Positions 48,001 to 61,416 of a stretch of 64,000 bases of DNA are shown here, one piece after another. The notes under the pieces are model-generated. The model saw nothing but the letters and a program-made list of their open reading frames with translations. It ran no database searches and had not been told where the DNA came from. How positions within the stretch are numbered: the stretch's first letter is position 1; every line of letters starts with the position of its first letter. Location of the stretch: the NCBI RefSeq assembly GCF_048771995.1, contig NC_133024.1:28040001-28104000 (forward strand). The letters are read 5' to 3'. Source of the stretch: Taeniopygia guttata (lineage: Eukaryota > Chordata > Aves > Passeriformes > Estrildidae). A program made the translations under genes and the position numbers.

Positions 48001-51000
48001 TAAGACCTGACCAGCCTGTGACAACCAGCCAGGTCTGCCCAGGCAGTCGCCCGGTGAGGTGCTCACAGCATGCTGGGATGACGGCAACATGCAGTGCAGA
48101 GGGCCCCAGCCTCCTCTGGCCCTTACCGTGTGTGCTGCTGCAGGTGGGAGAGCTGGCGGAAGGCCTTCTGGCAGTAGCTGCACGTGTAGGGCTTGGCCCC
48201 TGAGTGGATACGAATGTGCTGGGCCAGGTAGGAGCTGTTGGCGAAGCTCTTGGAGCAGTGAGGACACTTGTGTGGCTTTGTCTCCGTATGGGACTTGGAG
48301 TGGATCTGCATCTCCGACTTGGAGTAGAACGTCAGCGAACACATCCGGCACCTGGGACCGGGGCGAGGGGAAGAGACAGCGTCACACACGGGGGTAAGCC
48401 CCAATATGGATCAAATCTAACTGGATGGGATCTTCCACATTGAGTGAAGAAGGGGCATTTTCCCACTATGTGGAACTGGGGAGGTTTCACCTGGGACATG
48501 GCTTGGCTGTGAGTGGTTCAGTCCCAGGGGAACAAATTTAAGCTGGGAACTGGTGTAACAAAACAATACTTCACAGCCAGACAAGTGAAGGCATTGGAAG
48601 GAGTTGCAACTGGCTTGCAAGAGAGACAGGGCAGCACACTGGAAATTTTCCAACAGCAATCCTAAGGGGATACAAATAATTCCCAGACAAACCCCCCCGC
48701 ACTTTGTTAATCTATGATTTATTTCAGTCTAAAAGACCTTGGAAAACCTGGAAATCCCAGGTTATAGTTCATAGCTAATTCCATGAACTGTGAAGTCTGT
48801 GAGAGCAGAAATGGCCAAATCCACTTAACTCTACTCCCATTTTTGGAGAAGACACTCAAATATTTAGAATACAAAATGCTGAGAATAACAGCAGTGCTGC
48901 TTTCCTAGTGGGCCTCACAAAAATACTCTGGATATAAATGTGGTATTTCATTGGTCTAGTGGGCTTTCATCATTTCAGTCTTACTGATGTGATGCAAAAT
49001 GTTTTGTCTGGGCGTTTGGATCCATCTGTTCCCATAATGATCAGAAATGTATTTGTTAACACACAGACTCTCTGAACAAGAAGAAGCAGTTGGCATCGCT
49101 CTGCTGCGGATGCTGCTGTTAAAAACTGCTCCTCCACTACAGCACCAGGCTGTTAAGAGAAGCTCGTACTGTTTTACAGTTCAAGACGGCAAAAGCTTTT
49201 GTGTTGTTAATTTGACAGAGAGATAGAAGCTGCATCCAAGTTACTCATTTCTTCCCCACCCCACCATGTGTTTCAAACAAGGGGTAGAGTTAAGGTTTAT
49301 CTGAATTTAGGTTTTTCATTTACATTAAAGACAAAATAGAATCTCCACATATGACTTCCAAGGTCACATTTGAGAGAAGAAATGTCAGCCAGAGGAAGGC
49401 TGGTTAACATGAATTCAGCTTTCACAGTGGTTTTGTCTGGGAGTTTCCTTGAGTTTTACAGTGTTTACAAAACTGCTCAGCAACAAAAGTCTCTGCAGGT
49501 ATTACAAGCCACAGAGCTGATCCTGCTCTTCCCTATATCCATCTCCCCTCAGGAGGATACTTCATTACATCTACTGTTGTGACTCTGTTGGAGCCAGAAG
49601 CTTTATGATGTGTGCGGTCTGATCAGCGTATGTCATGTAAGCAGCATTTATCCAGCACCTACCTTAACTTCCACAGGCCCTTCCAAGCCACAGCTTGATT
49701 CCAAGCCATTTAGCTGGAAGCCATGCCTCCCTAGCAAGCACACTAACACACACCTGTCATAACATTTCCCTCTCTCCACCTTTGCTCTTTTACATTCATT
49801 AGCATCTCTAACAGTTGTTCCCACGTGTCCTACCTTCATCTTTCTCTTAATCCATTTTAATTGCAAGCCCTAACAGAACATGCACACTAAGTACATCCTT
49901 ACATAAATCCCTCCTCATGCACACACACACACACACCATTCCCTGCTGGAATCAACAAACAGAAGCAATTTGGTTGTTTATCCCTACATCAATTAAAGAT
50001 ATAAGGAGTAAAAAGGTACATCAGCATAATCTTTTTTTTTTTAAAAAAGTAGGTCTTGGTTTATAAACCAAACTATCTCAAGTCACACAGTTTGTTCCAG
50101 ACTTCCTGAAATGCTAGACTTGAATAGAGCATATGTATTCTGCAGTAATTAAGTCAAACTTACATGATAAGGACTCTGTATCCTTGAAAGCACCAATGTT
50201 AGAAATAACTGAGGTGAACACTAAACTGAAAAATACCTTTGAGTTGCCAAGTCCAGTTCCCTGCTAATGCAAGCAATTACAGCATAATCCCATGCTTGAC
50301 TTTTAGCAAGCTCCTTCTCAGCAGATGCTGACTTCCATTACTCTCAATTGAACCCCGTTCCACAGCACTGGCCCCCTGATAAGGAACCATTCAATTGAGA
50401 ACAAGCTCCCAGTGTGATGCTGTGCTAATATGGCTCACCAAAACAAAAGGGAATAGCAGGTATCCTTCTTGTATACAGGACGGGAGCTACTGTTCTTGCC
50501 AACACCATGTCTAACTCTGAAGTCCATGTCCTCAACAATTACTGAAAAACTCACACACAGGCTCAGCAAACCTAAAGAACGATGGCATGTGGAAAATTGG
50601 CTTTGCAGGAAAGATTCACTGACTCCACTCATTCTAGGTTTGGAGTAAAGCTTAAAAGATAACTTGGTCAATATCCAAATAAATCTACGTAGGGAGAAAA
50701 ATATCAATTACTAGGGGCTTATTTTATGAACAAGTAAGATATAATGAGGAACAACAACTGACACCAGCAGTGAAAAAGAGGAAACAGGCTTTTTCCAACC
50801 GTGAGAATAATGCATCTTTGGAACAAGGCTTGGAGGCTACAATATAGTCTCAATCACTTGGCCCCTACAAACAGCATTCTGACAATCCAGGTACCTTCCT
50901 GAGGGAAATACCCTTCTAAGGGTTTTGCTCTAGTTTAAAGAGAATACTGGGCACTAATCTCTTCTGTGCTGTACATAGGACTGTGTATTTTAAATAGTCT

Positions 51001-54000
51001 ATTCTGGTCTGAAAAATTAATGAATTTTACCGTGCCATCAAGTCTAAGTAGTCCCATGCATTAAATCTATAGTGACACAAAGCCATCAACTTTATCCTTC
51101 ATAACTTCTGTGCACCCTTTCCTTTACTTATTTGCTTTGCCAGGTATCTGCCTTCAAGTTGGAAATTCTCTAAAATAAACTTTAATTAAGAGAAACAGAC
51201 TGCATGTCCTCTTCTATTTTCAAAATAAAATTATAAAGAAGTTTTCAAAACATCACTGGCACTTGCATGAAAATGATAAACCTGATTATTAGCAAAAACA
51301 GGCCTCAACAACAATAACCCCCAAAATCCTAACCTCCCCAAAATCAAAACAAAACCCTCAAACAAACAAACCAAGGAACCCATGTTGTCTGAATTTAGCA
51401 GCTATAGACATTCTGATATTGTTTTTCAAACAACATTTAGAATTAAAATCTTACAAGAACTCATTTTCTAATCATCTAATTAGCATCAACCCTCAGAGAG
51501 CAAGAATGTTATGCAGCATTAACAAATTCATGAGCCTTTTGAGGTAAAAAAAGCCGTAGAATATAATAGAAAGCTGCATTTCAGAATTTTATATTGTGTG
51601 GTATCAGGCTTTTTCACAGGAACAAATGATCCATTTAATTAAGGCCTTTGCATTCTGCCTCAGACAACATCAAATATTAAAGGGGAAGATGCAATCAGCC
51701 CTCTAGTGGGCAAATATGGATTCGAAAAAATGTTAAATCTATATGGCTAATGAGAATATCCCATCTGACACTAGCTGCATTTCAGTATTCTACTTCAGTG
51801 AAATTCTGGCTGGGGAGAGGAAAAATAGGGAATGCTCCTTGCTAAGCATGAATGAAACTCTATATGAAATAATTGATTTCTACCCCGCCTCTGTTTAATA
51901 TCCATTTTTAATAGTCTTCCCACTGTGCTTCTAAACTACCCCTCCTTTGGCTGTATTCTTTCTGACAGCAAGAAACAGAAATGACTGCAGCATTCCCATT
52001 GATGGTGTGACACAACATCCCCTGCAGCTGCCTGTTATGGCTCTGCAAATTCAGACAGCCTTGGAGAAAATATCCTTAATAAAACAAAGGTTCACATCAA
52101 CAGTTAAATTAGCACTCAGCCATATGCCAGAGATCAAAAGTAACCCCTTCCAATGTTTACAATGCTTTCTTTTTTATAGGAAATGAACATATGCAGAAAA
52201 TGTTCATGTTAGACACAGACACTCTCAAAAATCATGAAATGCCAGCAAAAGGTGGATGTACAATTCTAATTCTACTCCCATATGAAAGTCATCACAATGA
52301 GTCATAAAGAAAATGATGCCTATAGCAACTAGACTACAACTCTGTGGCTCACAGTGCCGTATTTTTTTCCACTTTCCATGGAATGTTCCGCCTCATTCAT
52401 CAGATGCTGTTAGGAGATAAAATACCATCTGAAATACCAGCTCATAGTAAAATTTGCCCAACATGGATTAACATCCTTTTTCAATCAAGTGCTTAATTAA
52501 TCAGTATCACAGTTGTGAAAACTATGTAAGCTTTTATATGGCTCTGAGAATTTGAATTCCTAGTATCTACTGAGAGTAGTCTTACAAGTTAATTGTAGCC
52601 TTCTGTTAGGCTACATATACAAGTCAGACCCTCAGTTAAACTAAAAATCAAACCAGGAAAGTCTGAAGTTAGACTAGATGATAAGAGTAAGTTTAGGCTG
52701 TCAGAGTCAGCAGTTGATTTAAAAAGGAAGGAAATGTCCTGCCTTTACAATTCAGAGTTAATGAAGTACCTAATGCAAGCACAGCATAATAATGGATGGA
52801 CAGCTCGTGATAAATGTTAACTTGATCCTCACATTCCCTCATTTTTTTAGCTGAAGTTAAACACTTTCTTGTTAATATTTTGTAAGAGGAGGGAAAAGGA
52901 GACAAAACTAACATCTAAGATACACAGGTACACTTGGGCAACGCCCAAATAAAGCCAGTGAGTATGAAGATGCCAAATGAAGGCACAGGAATTGTACCTC
53001 TGCTTCTACACTGGCATATCCAGCATCAGCTCCTATTCAAAAGCCAACGCTGTTCTTTCACTGAACAGTTTACACTCCTGGAGTGTGTAACAAATCTATG
53101 CTCAGAGATCTTGGTCAACTTACTTCCACAGTCCTTCAGTCACCTGGTGGCTTGGTATAGCTGCAGAAAAACATACTCTCATATCCTGGCAAGGCAAAGA
53201 GCAGTTTAAAATGCTCTCATCATATGGCACTTTCCCAGTTCCCAGATTTGAGGGCATTCCTGCATTTTGTCCATTTTTCCAAATGACCCTAAAAATACCT
53301 GACCCAGAATTTTGTGGTATTTCAGTATACTTCACAAGTTGCCTGTCTTCTTTTAATGACTCTATCATTTATGCCTTCAACAGTTGCACCTTAAACCTTT
53401 TCTGTCACAGTCTTGCACTGGGAGCTTTCATGATGTCACTTAATTTCTCACGATACTGTTCCTCCATATTCCTTATCTTTAGACCAGAGACATTCACTAG
53501 TCCAACAAAACACTTCTGTATGATAATGTTTTCCATTGTGTCCAAACATCTGGATCTCAGTCCCTGGCTGCTGGAGACATCACACTGTCCCAAAAGGCTA
53601 ATTCTTCCATGGGACTATATTAGAATATATTTTGTCTGAAGAATTAACAATTACATAAAGATCCCATTTCTTTACAGCTATCCAGCACCATTGCTTTTAT
53701 CTTTAGGTTATTAGCCATGACTTTCTGTTGTTGTCCAAATCATTGAACATCAGGCCTAAGACACTGTCCTCCAATTTTTGAAATCAGTCACCATTAGCAT
53801 AAAAGACCAACAAAACAATAAAACATAATAATGTGCTTCCTAGTATAGTGATAACATGCAAGAGCTAAAATTAAAAGAATACAAAAGGCCCATTAGAAAG
53901 CACAAGGAAATTTGAAAACACCAGATTGAGGTCATCCATGTCACCATAATTTGGCTCCACAATGAAGGTGTGTTCTGATGCAGCTTTATTGATTATTTCC

Positions 54001-57000
54001 ACAGAACTGCACTCTTACTATGTTGCACAGACAGACACTTAACAAGCAAGCAAGCATTCTGGTTTTTTATCACCACTCTGGACAGCCTTAAGCCTTGTCG
54101 ACCACACGCAATTCCAACCTCGTGCAGCAGATCACTCATCGTCTGTACCCATGACAGAAATATCAGTGCTCCATAAGCACTCATCTATCCCCATAATGTC
54201 CCTGTTTCAGTTTTTGTAAGGGAGGGCATCTCAAAAGACACAGTGAAACCCAGTAAGAGAGACGTACCCGCTAATTCCAAATGGCCAGACTGGTAATCTG
54301 TGACCTCGTTTTTTCCTTTAAAGGAAAATTCCTATTACACACATTCATATCACTGCTCCTACAGATTTCTATGCTACTCCTATGAGATGCCACACTGCAA
54401 AGCAGAACAGGGTCTGACCTGTAACAGAGCAGTGTTCAATGATACTTGAGATTATGGTTTTGGGAACAGCAAATGTTAATTATTTCAGGATAACTCTCTA
54501 TGGTCATTTGTAGCCTGAGACAAATGCAAATCCACTGAAGATTCAACATAACTCATACTTGCACACACTTCAAGGCAAGATTATCTGTAGGGCTGTAGTA
54601 TACCACAGCAATCTGTGGCAGAGGCAAGTGTAATCAACACTTCTTCATACTAGCAAATGCCTTCCCCAGATCATCCGCCTCAATTCCACAATCCCATGTC
54701 AATGCATTTTATTTTCTTTTCACAGAATATTCCTTTCAGGTTGAGCAAACATGCAGGTCTCTGACAGGCTATCATGCACCAATAACTAATCGAGGTTGGT
54801 ATCAAAGTGCATTGACTCAATAGGGCCAAATTAAGGTATAAGCAGATAAGAGGCACAAAAGACAGTTTTAAAGTTCCCTCTCTCCCAAGCTAAAACTGTG
54901 ACTGTCCTCCTCATTCCCTTGCACACACTCATTCCCCTGACAAGCAACATGCCAAAATTAGAATTTGTGACAGCAGAACTTCTCCTGTCAATTCCTTCTC
55001 TTTGGCACTATGAGGAACCGCCAAGGGAAGGCACCTACGTGCTCACACACACAGTTACAATATCTCAGCAGAAGGGAGAGAACTTACCATAGCACAAGGT
55101 TTTATCTCATTATACCCTCAGGCATGTGGCCAGTCAAATTGTCATTTTCTAAGGTCCAAGCACTGCATTTATATACAAACCAAGGATTATGTGTACAAAC
55201 TGCATGTGTATATGTAAATGTGCATGTGCAACAGTATTCCTTAGAGCTCTGAGATCATAACCCAATGCCAACCAGTCTGGAAAAGGAGTAAGGATCTTAA
55301 AAGTCAACACAAGTCTGAAAAATATGCAGCTGAGGGAAGAAGAGAGACTCTCTTGGAGTCCTCTGCTGAGGGAAAGGCTAATAAGCTCACCCTTGATTAG
55401 ACATCAGAGAATCCACACAGGAGAGAGCCGCTGGAAACCAGGCATCATTAGTTCCGCTGCTCACGGAACTACTTGTTAAAAAAAGCAAACAGAAATTCCA
55501 ACGTGTGGCATCATACTGACACCCACGTTGGTCATCAGCAATCTTAAAATCCATTGCACAGACCTCTGCCACTGCAGCTAAGATGATAAATGACAGCAAC
55601 AATACGCTGTTGCCTTTTTCTAGCCTAAGAGGGAGATGAAGTTCTTTGCCAGAGGAGGTCACATCCTTATGCTGATATCAAAGCCATTGCAAAATTTAGA
55701 AACACTGGGTTTACTATTTCTAGGCTTTGGAGGGAATGTGGTCAAACTTTCTGCCTGACACTTCAAAGTTAATTCCCCTTTTGCCCTTAGCCTTCTAGCC
55801 CAGAGCAATTGCCACTCCCGCACCAAGGCCCAGATCCAAGCTCTTTACCCACATGCCCCAAGCCTCTTGATCCTCTACTGCAGGGGCTCTTCGCTACTTC
55901 ATTCCCTTAATAACCTAACACTTATCTCCTCTCCCTCATGCCTCTGTTTGTCTGTCCAGATCCCATACTCTTGTCCCTCTCTGTTCTGCTAGTTCTAGGT
56001 ACCTCAGTTTCCAGCACCTACTAGGTCTGGTTCTTTCCTCCACCCCTGTCTTGGCTGTTTATAGCTTATTCCTGTGCTAGCTCTCCCCTCTCTCCCTTGC
56101 AAAGAGGCTCCCCATCACATCCTGTGATGCATTCCCTAGTTTGTGGGCTCTTGTCTTTTCTCTCCTCCTTTCTGATTCCCATCTCTACCAAGTTTCCAGA
56201 TTTCCTCATCACTAACAGCCCCAGTCCCTGCCCATACCTCATTCTCATCCCTACCACGTTTGAACCAGGCAGTGTCTTCTCATGCCTTGCTGTTGTGTCT
56301 ATCAGAGGGGGAGGTTACTGTCCACACTGGGCACTAGAGACTCCTTCTGAAGCAGAAGAAGGAGCAGCTGTGTGTGAAGGAAAAGCCTGTTTGGCCCTTC
56401 AGTGCAACTCTAGAAAGAGCTGCAGGAAAAATAGATCTATAGTCCAGCCTCACAGCAACTGAGAGAAGTTGGGCTGCATTTGTCTCCTCTATGGAGATGG
56501 ACTGTCTGCTGAGTGCCTGAGTCTTGCTGAGTCCTGCAAGCCTCAAGAAGCCTCAAAGAGAGTATTACCTTCACACATTTCTACCTGCAAACTATAAATC
56601 ATCTCAGAGCATGCCTAATGGATTTTTTCCAAGCTTAAAACCGGCCAAATGCAACAATATTGTCACAAGCACGTGTGGCTTACTAAACTCATTAGCAGCC
56701 ACCATTACAAATTAATTCAAAACTATGGGAAGTTCACTAAACAGTAATACTAAATCCAGTACATAGGAGAAAAAACAGGCTTAAAACAAGACATATCTGA
56801 GAAGATGCCCACATGCTGTATTCAAACCACTGGTCCCCCTTGTGTACATAATTTACTCTCTAATGAGGGTCTCCAAGCAGCTTCCTCACCTTGTACATCA
56901 CAGTTTACTAAGGCTTCTGTACTCTTTTGCAACTTGGACTCATCTCTGAAGTTTCCTATGTCCCTCAGCTGCTTATTGTCTCCAACTTCCCTGCTGTTCC

Positions 57001-60000
57001 CCAGTGAAAGTAAGGAAAACCCAAAACTAAAGTGGAGAAGATAGAGCTTGCTGATTACACTATGACAGTGAGGCCCTTCTCAAGCTAACAACCTTTCTGT
57101 TGGTATCCGAGGCTCCAGAGCACAGCTTGCAAAACATTCCAGACTATAAACTGGTATTCATCCTAGATTTCACTTAGTACTAGAGCCTAGCAATGCCTAT
57201 ACAGAGCTCTCTTCCTCTTACAAAGAAACTGCTTAGAAAACTGTCAAGAGAAAGAGAATTGATGATGGGGCCCAGAGCGGCTGAACCACTTTATCAGTCT
57301 TGTCCACTGATCACATCACACCACAGACTTCTAAAAGTGCACAGGTACTGGCACCACACCAGGACTAAAAACCAATCCTACTGTATCAAGGACCTGTTTG
57401 CTACCTTTTCCTCAGCACCTTTTAAAGTGCTGGGAAGAAGCCATGTGCTCCACAGTGCCAGCATTTTTCTAGAAAGGCTCTTTATGCTGATTTCATTTCC
57501 CAAAGAAAAAGCGAATTCTACAAAGATGTCAAGGAAGATTAACAAAAAGCTGATGATGAATCCAGACAAGACTGAAGTGACAATACTCATGAAACAAAAT
57601 GCTTCACAGGACTGGGTCAGATGCTGTCCCCTGCAGGTGCAAGCATTCTTCCAGTAGCACAATGCAAAGCACCAAGGACTCTGCAAGTCGAATCCTAAGG
57701 ACAGACATCAGAGATCTGCAAGTACTGCCATCGTTAGCAAAAGCCTCACACCTTTTCTTACAAAAAACAAAACCCTAGTCACAGAGCTTCTTCCACCACT
57801 TTCACAGCAGCCTACTAATTCACTTGTGGAGATGATACAGCAGTAAAACAGTTGTCATTTGCTGGAGCAGGCATTTCTACATTTAGTAGAGAATGGGATG
57901 AGCTGCAGTATATGTATCAAGGTTTATGCTCCAACACCTCCCACATCTGGCTGTGTTCCTCATTCAAGGCCTTACTCTGTCTTTATCACCACACTAGGAG
58001 TCAGGAATTACAAATATTAATCACCTGCCTAGACACTCATGACAAGAGAGCTCACAGAGCTGAAAAACAAAGCTTAAAAAAATAATTAAATTTGACAAAA
58101 TAATCCCAGGCTTTAGGAATTGGTTATTAAAAAAAAAAAAAAATCACACTGATCAATGTAGTACAACTCCTTCCAGGAATCTGAGTACATTATTGTCAGT
58201 GTCTCATCACGGGAATCAGTGAAATCATACAAACGTAGTCATATGAATGCCAAAACCAACTCCTCCTCCAGCAGGAGTAGATGAACCTCACCCACAGTCT
58301 TAATTTAGCTAGCATATGTCTGCTTACTGTAGTGGCGGGAACTACTGAAATCATCCTCTAGAATACAGTATTCCTCCAAGTTTTAACTTGTGAGTCTATT
58401 CATATGTATGTTATAGAGAAATGATTTTACTATGTTGCACAAAGGTCTTCTCTCCAACAGCTCCAAGAGAAGACAGCACTTTCCCTTATTTTTCCAACAA
58501 TCATTTTTAGTTCCAAACTTGCACATGGGATGCATCATCCAAAGAGCAGATCTCAAGGACGACAGAAGTACTCCCTCCTGAAGTACCACTATTGGTGGTC
58601 TTCAATAAATCCCAATTTAGCTCTCTCACACCTAAGCACTGCTCAGAGGAAGGCCTACTTAGGGTGGGAGCTGGTGAAAGGTACCACACTTGGACTAAAC
58701 ATAAAGAAATCTTAAACATAAAGAAAATTGCATGTTCCCACAAATATACTCATCTGTTTTTTCCCTGCAAAGCCTTTTTCATGAGCTATTACACAGACTA
58801 TGCATGCTCATAAAGTTTCTGCTGAGTCACTCCACCTGGTCTTGGGCATTTTTTTTCCAAACTTACAAGTAAACAAGAAGCTATAATTAAAGCCCGGGTT
58901 CAGCTTTAATTCTAGTGTTCACTGCCAATTGTGTCCCCTGTAAATACATATTTAACAACCTAATTAGCAACCCAGACTGTAAGCAGCTTGAGTAGTGTGG
59001 ATCTGTGGCTATGGCCCAAAATAAATGGTGGGATTACAAATAGCAAGCTACCTAACACTCCCACCCTTCCTCACTATACGCTGATTATATTTTCAAAGTG
59101 GAAGAACTGGGACATTGGCTAAGATAAAAAGGCTGATCCAAGCTCTAGTTTTGTACCCATTTAACTATGTTGATTTTAAAAATGTAAACATTTAAAAAAT
59201 GCTATAGTTAAAAGTGAAAAAATGCCTGGGGTGGGTGCACAGATTCTGTGTAGATGCCTTCATATTCCTATGGCATAATTCCAGAAAGAGAACTAAATCT
59301 GTACCAAAACAAAGAACATCTAGGATGATAAAAGGAAAACTTTTGATATGGGATCCTGGGCACATTATAGGCAAGTGAGAAGACCTAGGGTCCATCTTCT
59401 ATTTCTGTTTCATTTTGGCTACCACTTTGCCTCTTATTTATCTTAATCATCTGTCAGAAACATCTATCATTGAATCACCCATAAGTGCTCCTGCTTCCCA
59501 CCTAAGACACACCATTACATTTACTGCCTACCCCTTTCTGCTCTATCTGGTTCCCACCTTTTCTGAAACACCCACACTGCTTATCCTCTGGTTTAAGTAT
59601 TTCCTCTTACCTTATCTCTCCCCTCCCCATCACTCATAAACTCAAGCCACATCCCTCCAAGCTCAGAAACCCAACCTCAGGGCTCAGAACTCTTCTCCCT
59701 CTTATCTGACACACTTAGGGTTCAGAAACACCCTTATATTTAATTCAGAACCACATTTTTTCCCCTTGTTTTGTTTGGAGTGCTGCGATGGAAGGAGATC
59801 ACACGGGGCAATACACACAGGAGCAGACACTACCACCACAGTTCACATCTTGCTCTGTGTGTCTCCAGTTTGTGGTCTTTACACTGGACAGACTGAAGTC
59901 CTAACTGAGGAGCACCCAGGTATACCAGGGCTCTCGGCTACACCAGAAGTGCTCCAGCTGCACCAGCCAGCACTGCACTCTGCAGCACACCAGCCGTATT

Positions 60001-61416
60001 ACCTGGCCATGCCATCAAGGATGCAGTTTAGCCTCCATAACATCCTGGTCATTAACTAACCTAGTAACAACTATACATTCAGGAAATCAAGACTGTCCAC
60101 TAAAAGGAAATCCTTAGTTTTGGGTCAACCCATCAGCTTGTAAATATTCCTGACCCAGAAGAAAACTCAACTCTTTCAGTAGCTCAAAGATTCTCTACTT
60201 AGGGACTTTCTAGGTACAAGGCAGAGATCTCTCCTTCCCCATGTAACCCTCTGAAGGGTTACACCCCCATCCCCATGCAATGTTACAGTCAAGGTTTAAC
60301 CCCACTCCGCACCTGTATGTCTTGCCATCCTTGTGCTGGTCCTCATCATCCTCGTTTGTCAGCACAAAGGGGTCGCTCATCTCTGGCAGCCCTGACTCCT
60401 GCAATCGTTTCTTCTTCCGGCCCCGGGGTGGTTTGGGGGCAACTCCCCCAGCCCCGCCACCTTCAGCAAGGGTGGTTGTCCCTTTCTTGGACAGGTCTGG
60501 AACCACCTGCAGGGCTGCCTGGGAGCCAGGGGGTAGCGCAGAGACAATCATGGGAGCTGAGATGGGAAAGGTCTGGGCAGAGGCGGCTGTGGTCACCAGA
60601 GAACCTGACGGGGAAGTTATCACCAGACCAGGACCTGCAAACAAAGGAAGGTGGAGGAAGTCAGTTATTACATCTCCAATTATGCCCAACCTCCTTATCC
60701 CACAGAAGCATCTACTTTTGACTACAACACAAACAGAAGGGTAGCTTCCCCTCCCAAAGCATGCCCAGTCTCCACTGCTGAAGTCAAACTTCCATAAAAA
60801 GGGTAGATGTATGGAGTGCCTAGAGATTCACAGTGAAACCACACCAAGGCAGGCCACCCCATCAGTAAGGCCAGGAATAACCTACAGGCCAATAAGGATT
60901 CTCCAGGGCCTCGTGTTTCCCCACCCCACAGTCCCCTTTGAGGGTGCCGAAGCCTTTGGAGTGCCCTACCTGCTGTCATGAGCCCAGCAGACTGCACTGG
61001 TACCACGGTGATGTTCTGAGTCACGGAGGCTTGGCTGTGTGGTGTCAGCTGCTCCGGCTTGGTGTCCGAGTCCATGGAGATACCAGTGGGCAGGGCCACA
61101 GAGGTGGGGACTGTCAGCAAGGCCGGGTAGTGGGGGGGAGCCAGGCTGCAGCCCTTCTCTGTGGGCAATAGCTGCTCCTTCATCTTGTTAATGAACATGG
61201 TGTTCTCAATCTAAACGGGGGAAAGGACAGGTTTTAGCATACCCGGGCACAGCTTTGCCCAGCATTTGGCTGAGCAAGAAATGCAATGGGAACACTCATC
61301 GTGCAACATGCATTGTAAACTTCTGAACATAACGGGTGGGAAGATCTTACCTGTCCCGAGACGGTGGGCACTGCTGGCCAGAAGTACGGGGAGGAGTTGA
61401 AATGAGATTCTTCCAT
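45020..61416 (-). CDS. ZNF384: Zinc finger protein 384 (CIZ/NMP4), eight coding exons
   Basis: A nuclear-matrix C2H2 transcription factor that binds A/T-homopolymer-like sites and regulates matrix-metalloproteinase and bone genes; it binds p130Cas in mammals. Coding exons in order: 61416-61351, 61210-60970, 60634-60313, 48351-48127, 47476-47294, 46503-46425, 45613-45455, 45292-45020. Phases agree over 1,548 nt, giving 515 residues (human isoforms 516-577). The N-terminus MEESHFNSSPYFWPAVPTVS and the SAPMIVSALPPGSQ block are conserved. PRGRKKKR at about 172-179 is the nuclear signal. Eight C2H2 fingers run from Cys211 to about 436. The last splits over exons 7 and 8. The tail has only QAQAQASQQQQ where human has long Gln/Ala runs, then PPPQCSFDLTPYKT and IQVEHLSSS. 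The ATG lies a few bases into its exon, so untranslated exon(s) must lie further right. It follows ING4 on the same strand, as in human. Confidence 0.96.
47294..47476 (-). other. ZNF384: ZNF384 exon 5, copy B of the duplicated two-finger exon
   Basis: Encodes IHSKLHTAIVKPHK, then fingers 4 and 5. It is a tandem duplicate of most of exon 4 (48351-48127). From the CCCCAGCCTCCTCTGGCCCT in the intron through the donor and about 55 exonic bases, the two copies are identical, although the flanking introns otherwise differ. A two-finger cassette lets one factor span a longer site. Confidence 0.9.
48127..48351 (-). other. ZNF384: ZNF384 exon 4, copy A of the duplicated finger exon
   Basis: Encodes fingers 1-3. 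CRMCSLTFYSKSEMQIHSKS comes first, followed by the CPHCSKSFANSSYL and CSYCQKAFRQLSHL pair that is repeated in exon 5. Finger 3 here uses CSYCQKAF, whereas I recall human finger 3 as CNFCEKSF. The bird copy therefore resembles finger 5 more than its human counterpart does. Confidence 0.9.
49920..49936. repeat. (CA)8 microsatellite
   Basis: Perfect dinucleotide run in ZNF384 intron 3. Confidence 0.9.
55355..55432 (+). pseudogene. Orphan C2H2 zinc-finger fragment
   Basis: On plus, antisense in ZNF384 intron 3, one frame reads SSPLIRHQRIHTGESRWK (55,383-55,436). This is the second half of a classical C2H2 finger with its HTGE linker. Just before it, TGCTGAGGGAAAGGCTAATA resembles the C-x-x-C-G-K-x-F part with base losses. 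Neither neighbour finger is readable. It looks like a scrap of a tandem-finger (KRAB- or FPZ-type) gene. ZNF384's own fingers use different linkers and helices, so it is probably not a copy of them. Confidence 0.6.

Larger units (their letters stand above)
48352..60312 (-). other. ZNF384: ZNF384 intron 3, 12 kb
   Basis: AT-rich unique DNA with few recognisable repeats: (CA)8 at 49,920-49,936, a C2H2-like scrap on plus at 55,355-55,432, CT-rich stretches at about 55,790-56,290 and 59,440-59,720, and an A15 run near 58,128. No other exon is visible. The lack of young CR1 in 12 kb contrasts with the left third of the window. Confidence 0.7.

Noticed and set aside
55387-55662. 91-codon open frame on minus with a hydrophobic start
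   Set aside because: It has a stretch like a signal peptide but no splice context or homology, and it overlaps the zinc-finger scrap on the other strand.
59766-59830. SHGAIHTGA, possible second zinc-finger scrap
   Set aside because: The HxxxH and TG spacing fits, but the CxxC is too close to the first His and there is no linker beyond. Probably chance.
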